Positions 1 to 6,021 of a stretch of DNA of 6,021 bases are shown piece by piece. The stretch covers positions 1-6,021 of the forward strand of contig JAFSQO010000393.1 of NCBI GenBank assembly GCA_017446645.1, in the 5' to 3' direction. A program made the translations under genes and the position numbers. Source of the stretch: Synergistaceae bacterium. Its GTDB lineage: Bacteria; Synergistota; Synergistia; Synergistales; Aminobacteriaceae. Within the stretch, counting starts at the first letter, position 1, and every line of letters starts with the position of its first letter. The notes below the pieces were generated by a model. The model was not told where the DNA came from. It made no database searches and worked only from the letters and a program-made list of their open reading frames with translations.

Positions 1-969
1 GCCGTAATATCTGGCAGCATAGCAACGATGTTCTTCATTGCGGAATTTCTTGAGGGCCTCTGCAATGGTTATCAATGCCCTGTCGCCTTCTGAGTGTCCG
101 AAACGGTTATTCACTGCACTTAAATCTTCGACATCTACTGCAAATAAGTGAATTTTTTCGGTATTCTCTTTGTCTAATCTCTCTGCAAGATTGCGCATGA
201 AGCCGTTCCTGTTGGGAATTTTCGTTAATGGATCGACTGAGATAAGACTGTCAGCATAATTTATGTACATGAGAATATCCGCGAGAATTATCGCATAGCA
301 CAGACCTAGAAGCCGCCAGTTCACAATTTGAAGCCATCCGCCTATGATGAAAAATACGTGGTACACTGTCATAACAGAAAAACTTTCGCGCTCGTACTTG
401 TTAGCGTTTCTCTGTGCCATAACTGACAGTATTACAGCCCCTGCTGAATAGGCAAAGTCAGTCACGTAAATTAAAGGCAGTAAGACTCCGGGTTTAATTA
501 CTTCTGAGGACATATCGATATATAAATTATTGAACGGTGAGATGATTAGCATGAGTGCATTCAAGATAACCGGCAGTAAAGTCAGGAATTTCATTTTGAT
601 TGACGCAATGAATTCTGATTTCTGAGAGACCGCAGAATAAAGAAAGATCGTCCAGAGCATGAAACATGCGATTATTAATTCAATTGAAGTCGTGATGTAT
701 CTCATCGTCAAATTTTCCGGAAGTATATTAATATCCGTCATGACCCTTAGAATCATAGAGAGGCAGTAAAGTATCTGGATAAATAATAACCTGCTCCAGA
801 TTACCCTGGGTTCTGTCTGGTCTGAAGAGTTTTGCTGGCGGTTGAAGAGTACGGCAAGAATGATAATGCACACAAGATGGGCTTCTATGTTGAACAATGC
901 ATACCCCGTTGAGGCCAGTGCCTGCGAGGTATCATGCAGTATTTTTGATATTACAGCTTCAAATGACAT
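1..969 (-). CDS. Membrane-anchored GGDEF-domain protein (putative diguanylate cyclase), 3' end missing
   Basis: Translating the minus strand from the ATG at 969-967 gives 323 codons with no stop, running off the left edge. The N-terminal ~237 residues are mostly hydrophobic, with about seven predicted membrane helices near residues 29-42, 59-76, 91-114, 127-144, 162-183, 199-216 and 219-237. A GGDEF domain follows: DPLTKIPNRNGF at 246-257 matches the usual DxLTxLxNR entry motif. D279, N287, FGH (290-292) and GD (295-296) fit the metal- and guanine-binding segment by analogy with PleD. The window ends at ARYYG, where the GGDEF signature should begin, so catalytic competence cannot be judged. 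Family knowledge: such proteins make cyclic di-GMP from two GTP at the inner face of the membrane; the seven-helix part is probably a sensor of unknown ligand. The start is secure: an in-frame TAG lies at 993-991 and a weak GAAGG-type ribosome site lies about 10 bases upstream. Confidence 0.9.
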   Translation of the reverse strand, partial: MSFEAVISKILHDTSQALASTGYALFNIEAHLVCIIILAVLFNRQQNSSDQTEPRVIWSRLLFIQILYCLSMILRVMTDINILPENLTMRYITTSIELIIACFMLWTIFLYSAVSQKSEFIASIKMKFLTLLPVILNALMLIISPFNNLYIDMSSEVIKPGVLLPLIYVTDFAYSAGAVILSVMAQRNANKYERESFSVMTVYHVFFIIGGWLQIVNWRLLGLCYAIILADILMYINYADSLISVDPLTKIPNRNGFMRNLAERLDKENTEKIHLFAVDVEDLSAVNNRFGHSEGDRALITIAEALKKFRNEEHRCYAARYYG

Positions 970-1019
970 AAATATATAACCTTCTCTTCTCTATTAAGAA
1001 TATAGTGCAGTATTAGGAA

Positions 1020-1053
1020 ATTATATTATCAAGTAAATCTTTTTGCCCGTCAA
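1020..1053 (-). promoter_or_regulatory. Predicted sigma70-type promoter of the GGDEF gene
   Basis: Reading the minus strand, TTGACG at 1053-1048 is followed after 17 bases by GATAAT at 1030-1025, a good match to the -35/-10 consensus with ideal spacing. A perfect TATAAT overlaps at 1025-1020, but it would be 22 bases from that -35 box. Transcription would start near 1018, leaving a leader of about 50 bases before the ATG at 969. Predicted by eye only. Confidence 0.55.
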
Positions 1054-1091
1054 TTTTATTTTGAATTAAGTTTGTCTAAGCCGTTTTCAGG

Positions 1092-1119
1092 TTGAATGGA
1101 ATTAATTTTTATGTATAAT
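1092..1119 (+). promoter_or_regulatory. Predicted sigma70-type promoter of the V-ATPase operon
   Basis: TTGAAT at 1092-1097 and a perfect TATAAT at 1114-1119 are separated by 16 bases in AT-rich DNA just ahead of the first ATPase gene. The predicted transcript would start near 1126 and carry a leader of roughly 70 bases. No other comparable pair is seen between this site and the first gene. The assignment is a visual consensus match. Confidence 0.55.
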
Positions 1120-1176
1120 TTATTCTCGTTTAGACTGTACTTACAAATTTTTTATATATTTTCATGATAAGAGGAG

Positions 1177-1185
1177 AGGAGGTGA
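1177..1185 (+). promoter_or_regulatory. Near-perfect Shine-Dalgarno site of ntpF
   Basis: AGGAGGTGA is fully complementary to the usual bacterial 16S rRNA 3' end, and a second GAGGAG lies just upstream at 1171-1176. The GGAGG core ends 12 bases before the ntpF ATG at 1195. A different ATG at 1188 lies only 5 bases from the core, but it opens a five-codon frame that stops at 1205. The longer spacing matches most other genes of the operon. Confidence 0.75.
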
Positions 1186-1194
1186 GCATGACAA

Positions 1195-1530
1195 ATGGCG
1201 GATAACCCTACTATAGCTGAGATTAAGGCAGCAGAGACTCAGGCAGCCAATGCTGTGCAGAAAGCCAAAGAAGATGCGGCCAAGAAACTCAACAGGGCAG
1301 GAACAGACGCAGAGAATTCCCTCAAGGAGGCACGGCAGAACGCAGCACGTCAATTCAGGGACAAGATTCGCAGGGCAGAAGAGGCAGCAGAGAGCAAAGC
1401 CAAAGCTACCCTGTCAAAACGTGACGCAGACGCAAAGGCTTTTTACGCAAAACACAAGGACAAAATCCCTGCAGCTGCTTCATTCATAACGGAAGAGGTG
1501 ATGAAAAAATATGGGAGTAGCCAGGCTTAA
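1195..1530 (+). CDS. ntpF: V-type ATPase peripheral-stalk coiled-coil subunit (NtpF; subunit G/H-like)
   Basis: This 111-residue protein is rich in Ala, Lys, Glu and Arg and has no membrane segment. It is almost entirely predicted helix up to about residue 90, followed by a short C-terminal part (PAAASFITEEVMKKYG). It shows a striking 11-residue repeat: apolar or small residues recur at spacings 4-4-3 (A13, A17, V21; A24, A28, L32; A35, A39, L43; A46, A50, F54; then A61, A65). Such hendecads are known from the peripheral stalk of V/A-type ATPases, where this small subunit pairs with subunit E and holds the catalytic head against rotation. Its length suits the family (about 100-120 residues). 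Sequence conservation in this family is low, so the call rests on composition, periodicity and position as first gene before ntpI, as in the E. hirae ntp operon. It overlaps ntpI by 20 bases. Confidence 0.85.
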   Translation: MADNPTIAEIKAAETQAANAVQKAKEDAAKKLNRAGTDAENSLKEARQNAARQFRDKIRRAEEAAESKAKATLSKRDADAKAFYAKHKDKIPAAASFITEEVMKKYGSSQA

Positions 1531-3517
1531 GAAGGCAGAGCTTTACTATCACAAATCCGTTCATGACCAAATCGCAGCTACGTTACAGGAGAGCGGAGCA
1601 TGTCAGATAATCAGCACTGAAGAAGATAAAGTGCAGAGACCTTCTGATATTGAAGCCCTGATCTCCCGCAACGATGACAAGCTGTCTGAAGTTCGTTATC
1701 TTAGCAGGACATTAACGCCCGTTTATGTTGATCCGGTCCCGGCTCTCGACAGAATGTTAGGCGAACGTCCGGACGTTACAATGAGTGAACTTGAGGAGCT
1801 TGCGTCTAAGACGGATTTGCAGTCAATTTGCGAACAAACTCGCGCAGTCGAACACGAAGCAGGAGAAGTGAGATCAAAACTCTCTGAAGCAAGAACGAAT
1901 ACAGCTCTTCTTGCAGATTTGAAGTTTTTCCCCTATCCTCTTTCGGTTTTTACGGAAGGAACCCGGACACTGACGGCTTTAGCTGGGACTATCAAGGCCG
2001 AGAACGTTGCAGGGTTCAAGGCAGCACTTGGGGACTTGTCTAAGTACGTTGCTGACACTGAAGTAGTAGTTGCACCGTTTGACGAGAAAGACAAAGCCCA
2101 GAGTGTCTATGTTGCTGTAATTTATTCGCGCAGTATCGAGTCTGAAATTCGGGAAGTCTGTGCAAAACACGGCCTGTCATTCGTTGAAGTGCCCGCTTCT
2201 TTTGCTGGTACTCCGGAAGAAGAACAGGAGAAATTTGCTGCTTCCATAACTCAGCTCGAAAAGAAGGAGTCAGAACTTGCTGATAAACTGTCAGAATTAG
2301 CTCAGGAAAATGTCCCGGCAGTGCAAAAGCTCTCTGACTACTATAACAGCCTTTCTTCACGCTATAACGAGATGGCACGCAGTGAAGAGACTGAATGCAC
2401 TATGCTCACAAAATTCTGGCTTCCTGTTGACAGGGCAGAAGAAGTTAAGCAGAAAATAGAAGCTATCAGTCCCGACGTTGCTTTGTTCATGAGCGACCCT
2501 GCTCCTGAAGATGAACCGCCTTCTCTCTTGAAGAACGGCAGTTTGACCAGACCGTTTAATATCTTGACGGAATTGTATTCATCGCCTGCTTACAGGGGCA
2601 TTGATCCGACACCGCTACTTGCTCCGTTTTTCTGGATATTTTTCGGGATGTGCTTAGGTGATGCAGGTTATGCAATCGTAGTTTTCGGGACAATTCTTTA
2701 CGTCTTCAAGAAGTACAAGAAAATGTCTTTGGGCGTGAAAGATTTCATAAAGTTATTCCTGTTCTGTTCGATTTCTACGTTCATATACGGCGTAATTTCG
2801 GGCAGCTTCTTCGGGAACTTTATTGACTCATTCGTGCCTGCGTTAGTACCATTAAAGAACTCGTTGATGCTCGTTGACCCAATGACGAACCCCATGCAGG
2901 TCTTGGGAATCTCGTTATTAATCGGCATAGTTCACTTAATGTTTGGCTTGTTAATCGCAGCTTATGACAAATTAAGGAACGGCCAGTTTATTGACGCAGT
3001 CGGCAATGATTTATCATGGTTCATGTTCATAACAGGCTTAACTTTCTTGGGACTCGGCATGGGGGGAATGCTTCCGCCTCACTTCGTCCAGATTGGACAG
3101 GCAATGGCAGGACTCGGAGCTGTGATAATTTTCATTTATGCAGGACGAGGCAAGGGCTGGAACATTGGCGGGCGAATCATTTCGGGCTTTCTGGCTCTCT
3201 ATGGTTCAACATCGTATCTTGGAGATATTCTCAGCTACAGCAGATTATTAGCATTGGGCTTCGGCTCGGCAGTTATCGGAATGGTGATTAACTTGCTCGG
3301 CGGACTTGCGGCTGATATTCCTTATGTCGGCTGGCTCGTTGCAATAGTAGTCATCATCGGCGGACATATCTTCAGTATATTAATTAACATACTGGGCAGC
3401 TTCGTTCACCCCTTGAGGCTTCAGTATGTAGAATTTTTCGGCAAGTTTTACACGGGCGGAGGCGAACCCTTCACACCGTTGACGCTTTCACAGGAATTTG
3501 TGAACGTGAAGGCATAA
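1511..3517 (+). CDS. ntpI: V-type ATP synthase subunit I (membrane subunit a)
   Basis: At 668 residues it has the normal length for the family. The first ~350 residues form the cytoplasmic arm, with predicted helical hairpins around 46-125 and 235-295, that meets the peripheral stalks. From about residue 360 come roughly eight membrane helices. Family hallmarks are visible: a DPTP motif (365-368), FFGMCLGDAGY (367-387 region), GDILSYSRLLALG (571-583) and HPLRLQYVEFF (633-643). R578 and R636 sit where the essential ion-translocation arginines of subunit a lie (R573 and R629 in E. hirae, as I recall). The protein provides the two ion half-channels next to the K ring. The start ATG is supported by GAGGTGA at 1495-1501 and by an N-terminus (KKAELYYHKS) typical of the family. 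It starts 20 bases inside the end of ntpF in another frame, which suggests translational coupling. Confidence 0.96.
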   Translation: MGVARLKKAELYYHKSVHDQIAATLQESGACQIISTEEDKVQRPSDIEALISRNDDKLSEVRYLSRTLTPVYVDPVPALDRMLGERPDVTMSELEELASKTDLQSICEQTRAVEHEAGEVRSKLSEARTNTALLADLKFFPYPLSVFTEGTRTLTALAGTIKAENVAGFKAALGDLSKYVADTEVVVAPFDEKDKAQSVYVAVIYSRSIESEIREVCAKHGLSFVEVPASFAGTPEEEQEKFAASITQLEKKESELADKLSELAQENVPAVQKLSDYYNSLSSRYNEMARSEETECTMLTKFWLPVDRAEEVKQKIEAISPDVALFMSDPAPEDEPPSLLKNGSLTRPFNILTELYSSPAYRGIDPTPLLAPFFWIFFGMCLGDAGYAIVVFGTILYVFKKYKKMSLGVKDFIKLFLFCSISTFIYGVISGSFFGNFIDSFVPALVPLKNSLMLVDPMTNPMQVLGISLLIGIVHLMFGLLIAAYDKLRNGQFIDAVGNDLSWFMFITGLTFLGLGMGGMLPPHFVQIGQAMAGLGAVIIFIYAGRGKGWNIGGRIISGFLALYGSTSYLGDILSYSRLLALGFGSAVIGMVINLLGGLAADIPYVGWLVAIVVIIGGHIFSILINILGSFVHPLRLQYVEFFGKFYTGGGEPFTPLTLSQEFVNVKA

Positions 3518-3534
3518 TTTTGCAGTAATATAAT
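3506..3534 (+). promoter_or_regulatory. Possible internal promoter before ntpK (weak)
   Basis: A perfect TATAAT lies at 3529-3534, partly in the gap between ntpI and ntpK. With 17-base spacing the -35 position (3506-3511) reads GTGAAG, only 3 of 6 consensus bases. Transcription would start near 3541, giving a leader of about 19 bases. The gap is AT-rich, so a chance match is quite possible. An extra promoter would make sense because the proteolipid is needed in many copies per enzyme. Confidence 0.25.
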
Positions 3535-3553
3535 TTTAGAAAGGAACGTGTAA

Positions 3554-4042
<489 letters not shown>

Positions 4043-4062
4043 TCGGGGCAGGTGTTGTAAAA

Positions 4063-4641
4063 ATGGCACTTGCAGACATCAAGGCAAAAATTAAAGCAGA
4101 TTCGCAGGCTCAGATAAAAGCACTCGAAACAGAAAACGACGCAAAGGTTCTCGAAATCAGCCGCAAGGTCAATGCAGAGATTAAGGCCGTCCAGGACTCG
4201 TATGCTGCAAGACTCGCAAAGGAAGAACCCGAAGTATTGCGAAGACGTGAAATAGTCGCAGAACTTGACGCAAAGAGAATAGACCTCGGAGTTCGCCAGC
4301 AGCTAGTCGGAGAAGCCTTTGAAGCCTCATTAAAGCAGATGGTCGAGATGGCTCCTGACAAGTACGTGAAATTTGCGGACAGACTCATGAACGAAGCAGT
4401 CAAGACCGGTCATGAAGTCGTCTTTGTCGGTCAGAACGAGAAGCATTTGGACCAGAGATGGCTTGACGGTTACAACGCCTCTCACAATACAAGCCTCACG
4501 CTGTCACCTGAGAAATTGCCTATAAGGGGCGGATTCGTTCTCAGAGATGACAAGATCGACACTAATTGCTCATGGGAAATGCTGATAGCTGATGCCCGTG
4601 CAGATATAGAAACTGAAGTCGTGAAACGCTTGTTTGCTTAA
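4063..4641 (+). CDS. ntpE: V-type ATP synthase subunit E (peripheral stalk)
   Basis: The protein is 192 residues long, the usual size. Residues 1 to about 85 form a long charged helix. Apolar residues recur at spacings 4-4-3 from I10 to L51 (I10, I18, L21, V29, I32, V36, I40, V43, Y47, L51), the same 11-residue periodicity as in the NtpF partner. The globular C-terminal half contains GGFVLRDDKIDTNCSWEML (from about residue 155) and ends in EVVKRLF, both characteristic of the family. This domain binds the top of the catalytic head, while the helix pairs with the small stalk subunit. The start ATG has AGGTG at 4050-4054 with a further GGGG upstream. It follows ntpK by 20 bases and precedes ntpC by 18, consistent with one transcript. 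Confidence 0.93.
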   Translation: MALADIKAKIKADSQAQIKALETENDAKVLEISRKVNAEIKAVQDSYAARLAKEEPEVLRRREIVAELDAKRIDLGVRQQLVGEAFEASLKQMVEMAPDKYVKFADRLMNEAVKTGHEVVFVGQNEKHLDQRWLDGYNASHNTSLTLSPEKLPIRGGFVLRDDKIDTNCSWEMLIADARADIETEVVKRLFA

Positions 4642-4650
4642 GGGGAGGTG
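4642..4650 (+). promoter_or_regulatory. Shine-Dalgarno site that sets the ntpC start
   Basis: GGGGAGGTG lies directly after the ntpE stop. Its last three bases (4648-4650) form a GTG that is in frame with ntpC, but a start codon cannot sit inside its own ribosome site. The next in-frame GTG at 4660 is 11 bases after the GGAGG core, matching the spacing of neighbouring genes. This fixes the ntpC start at 4660. Confidence 0.7.
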
Positions 4651-4659
4651 CTGTCTGTC

Positions 4660-5655
4660 GTGAGTTACGTATACACCGTAGCAAGATTGCGGGGTATGGA
4701 AAATCACATACTGGACTCGGCATTTTTCTCGCGCCTTATGGACAGTGCAGGCATCGATGAAGCAGTCAAGGCACTTGGTGAGACGAGTTACTCTCAGTGG
4801 ATCTCAGGAGCAAATTTCGACAAGGCAATTGACTCAGAGATACTTGCGACCTGTGAGGAGTTAAAGACTTTCGTACCTGATAGAGAACTGCTTGATATTT
4901 TCAGGCTGCCCTATGATTTTCATAACGTGAAAGTTTTATTAAAGGGCCTGTTCAAAGTCAGGGGCGGCGAGTCAGAAGGCAGACGCTATGATTTGCTCTC
5001 GAAGCTGGGAACTATTGACTCTGATGAGCTTACTACAGCAATCGAGACAGAAGAGTACGGATTTTTGCCCTATGGCTTGACGGACTTAATTCCTCAGTGC
5101 TGGCAGTTATGGGATCAGACGAAGAACGCCCAGGCTGTCGAGCTGTTAATCGATCACCAGATGTTCAGGGCAATGCTGAAACTTGCAGAAGGACTCAACA
5201 TGCCCGACATAACTCAGTGGGTCAGAGAGAAAATCGATGCTGAGAACTTACGCAGCGCAATAAGGCTTGCACGAATGAAATACGAACCGGCTAAGGCCCT
5301 TGCATTTTTCCACGAGGGCGGAACTATAAGACCTGACGACATGGCCAAGTTATTGAGCGAGCCGCAGGAGACATGGAGCAGGCTTCTCTCGTATAAAGAT
5401 ATTGGCAGGGTCTTGAGTGCATTGCAGGATTCAGGAGACATGAAAGTTGCTTTGTCAGAAGTCTCTAAATCACTCGATGATTATCTGATTCAAGTTCTGG
5501 AAAAAGCAAAGTACTCTATGGACGATCCGGCTAATGTCCTGCTTTACCTGCTGACGAAAGAAGCAGAGGCAAGAAACGTCAGAGTTGCCCTTGTCTGTGT
5601 GGCAGGAGGACTTGACCGCGAATTTGGAAGGAGGCTCTTGAGCAATGGCAGATAA
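4660..5655 (+). CDS. ntpC: V-type ATP synthase subunit C (subunit d, rotor adaptor)
   Basis: With the GTG start at 4660 the protein has 331 residues, normal for the family (about 320-350). It is largely helical with no membrane segment. The N-terminus SYVYTVARLRGMENHILD fits the family opening (Y-x-x-x-R-x-R-x-M-E). PYDFHNVKVLLKGLF, near residue 86, is another typical element, where an N-x-K-x-L-L/I-R/K pattern recurs in these proteins. Family role: a funnel-shaped protein seated on the K ring that connects it to the central shaft. A longer reading from GTG 4648 (335 residues) is possible, but that codon lies inside the ribosome site. The gene ends 11 bases inside ntpG, which suggests translational coupling. 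Confidence 0.92.
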   Translation: MSYVYTVARLRGMENHILDSAFFSRLMDSAGIDEAVKALGETSYSQWISGANFDKAIDSEILATCEELKTFVPDRELLDIFRLPYDFHNVKVLLKGLFKVRGGESEGRRYDLLSKLGTIDSDELTTAIETEEYGFLPYGLTDLIPQCWQLWDQTKNAQAVELLIDHQMFRAMLKLAEGLNMPDITQWVREKIDAENLRSAIRLARMKYEPAKALAFFHEGGTIRPDDMAKLLSEPQETWSRLLSYKDIGRVLSALQDSGDMKVALSEVSKSLDDYLIQVLEKAKYSMDDPANVLLYLLTKEAEARNVRVALVCVAGGLDREFGRRLLSNGR

Positions 5656-5977
5656 CAAGCCAATGGCAGCAGTCGGCTATTACGAGATGGCTTTACCCTT
5701 TCAGGCCGTAGGAGTTAGAAGCGTTATCCTGACACCGGAGACCCGCGATACTTTTGAGGACACACTTGAACAGCTTGCTCGCGAGGATTATGCAGTCGTA
5801 TTCATTCAGGAAGATTTATTTGTCGAGTTCACTCGCAAAGTCGAGGAAATTAATGATAAATATCCCACCAGTGTCTTGCCTGTACCTGGGCCTTCAGGTG
5901 CTACAGGAGCAGGGCTTGCTTCGATTAGGGGCAGCGTAGAGAAGGCAGTCGGTATGGATATTTTTGCGGAAAGATAA
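5645..5977 (+). CDS. ntpG: V-type ATP synthase subunit F (NtpG, central stalk)
   Basis: At 110 residues it matches the usual size of the small Rossmann-like F subunit, which binds the shaft subunit D and can influence ATPase activity. Visible features are an N-terminal strand AAVGYYE (8-14) followed by F19-Q-A-V-G-V24, a central strand YAVVFIQEDL (49-58), and the C-terminal VPGPSGATGAG (80-90) with IRGSVEKAVGMDIF (94-107). The latter two are the most recognisable family elements. The first motif deviates from the common G-D-x-D-x-V-x-G-F pattern, having Tyr where the first Asp usually stands. The start ATG is supported by AAGGAGG at 5628-5634, ten bases upstream and inside ntpC. The gene ends in four consecutive in-frame TAA codons. 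Position between ntpC and ntpA agrees with the E. hirae operon. Confidence 0.92.
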   Translation: MADNKPMAAVGYYEMALPFQAVGVRSVILTPETRDTFEDTLEQLAREDYAVVFIQEDLFVEFTRKVEEINDKYPTSVLPVPGPSGATGAGLASIRGSVEKAVGMDIFAER

Positions 5978-5986
5978 TAATAATAA
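5975..5986 (+). repeat. (TAA)4: tandem in-frame stop codons of ntpG
   Basis: Four TAA triplets follow one another in the ntpG frame, the first being its stop codon. This short microsatellite would catch any read-through. It is followed by an AT-rich linker up to the ntpA ribosome site, and there is no hairpin that would indicate a terminator. Confidence 0.8.
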
Positions 5987-6010
5987 ATATGGAGGCAGGA
6001 GATAAAGAAA

Positions 6011-6021
6011 ATGCCTGACAA
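6011..6021 (+). CDS. ntpA: Start of the next gene, probably V-type ATP synthase catalytic subunit A (partial)
   Basis: Only ATG CCT GAC AA (Met-Pro-Asp) is inside the window. The start is supported by AGGAGA at 5997-6002, eight bases upstream, with a second GGAGG at 5991-5995. The identity is inferred purely from position: in the E. hirae-type order, the catalytic A subunit follows NtpG. The residues present are too few to confirm it. Confidence 0.55.

Larger units (their letters stand above)
970..1194. other. AT-rich divergent intergenic region
   Basis: These 225 bases separate the minus-strand cyclase gene from the plus-strand ATPase operon and hold one predicted promoter for each. The two -35 boxes are about 38 bases apart (1054-1091). 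That stretch contains a GAATTAA word that recurs at 1099-1105, but no convincing long palindrome. I see no open reading frame with a ribosome site here other than the five-codon one at the right end, no RNA gene and no clear riboswitch fold. Confidence 0.7.

Noticed and set aside
970..1194. Riboswitch or small RNA in the operon leader
   Set aside because: The ~70-base leader is AT-rich and no stable stem-loop or known aptamer motif was seen by eye.
1195..1400. DNA-level tandem repeat in ntpF
   Set aside because: The 33-base periodicity reflects the protein's 11-residue helix pattern; nucleotide identity between units is too low to call a DNA repeat.
1501..1530. A-run (six A) before the ntpI start, considered as a frameshift site fusing ntpF to ntpI
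   Set aside because: The bases do not form a standard slippery heptamer in the ntpF frame, and ntpI has its own ribosome site and a normal family N-terminus.
2040..2378. 112-residue open frame on the minus strand inside ntpI
   Set aside because: It lies wholly within a well-supported gene in the opposite strand, shows no recognisable family features, and has no convincing ribosome site; it is a shadow frame.
5989..6018. Nine-codon frame from ATG 5989 overlapping the ntpA start
   Set aside because: The upstream bases are AT-rich with no ribosome site; the ATG lies against the ntpA Shine-Dalgarno sequence and is probably chance.
5806..6021. Minus-strand frame running in from the right edge over ntpG
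   Set aside because: It is antisense to a clear subunit gene and the ntpA start, and has no family features.

Overview
The window carries the 5' part of a bacterial V-type (A/V-type) ATPase operon on the + strand. A divergently transcribed, membrane-anchored diguanylate cyclase gene on the - strand is cut by the left edge. The gene order, stalk subunit F - I - K - E - C - G - start of A, matches the ntpFIKECGA order of the Na+-translocating V-ATPase of Enterococcus hirae. This type of ATPase in a bacterium, together with a GGDEF gene, suggests an anaerobic or fermentative host (Synergistota or Clostridia-like). Six kilobases cannot fix the taxonomy, and that reading is inference.

Layout. 1-969 (-): seven-helix membrane protein with a C-terminal GGDEF domain; the window ends just inside the signature motif. 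970-1194: 225-base, AT-rich divergent intergenic region with back-to-back sigma70-type promoters. 1195-1530 (+): peripheral-stalk coiled-coil subunit (ntpF). 1511-3517: membrane subunit I/a (ntpI). 3560-4042: duplicated 16-kDa proteolipid K/c (ntpK). 4063-4641: peripheral-stalk subunit E (ntpE). 4660-5655: subunit C/d (ntpC). 5645-5977: central-stalk subunit F-type (ntpG). 6011 onward: the first codons of what should be catalytic subunit A (ntpA).

How the genes work together. NtpK forms the rotating ion-binding ring, and NtpI supplies the ion half-channels and the essential arginines. NtpC couples the ring to the central shaft, of which NtpG is a part. NtpE and NtpF form the peripheral stalks that hold the catalytic head still. 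The head subunits A, B and the shaft subunit D should lie to the right. All Na+ ligands known from the E. hirae proteolipid appear to be present in NtpK, so the enzyme is predicted to be Na+-coupled.

The genes are tightly packed: two overlaps and gaps of 42, 20, 18 and 33 bases. Most have a clear Shine-Dalgarno sequence 8-14 bases before the start. I see no mobile element, CRISPR array, tRNA or rRNA, and no evidence of a wholly new system. The points most worth a second look are the Na+-site prediction, the matched 11-residue periodicity of the two stalk proteins, a longer loop in NtpK, and the divergent cyclase gene.
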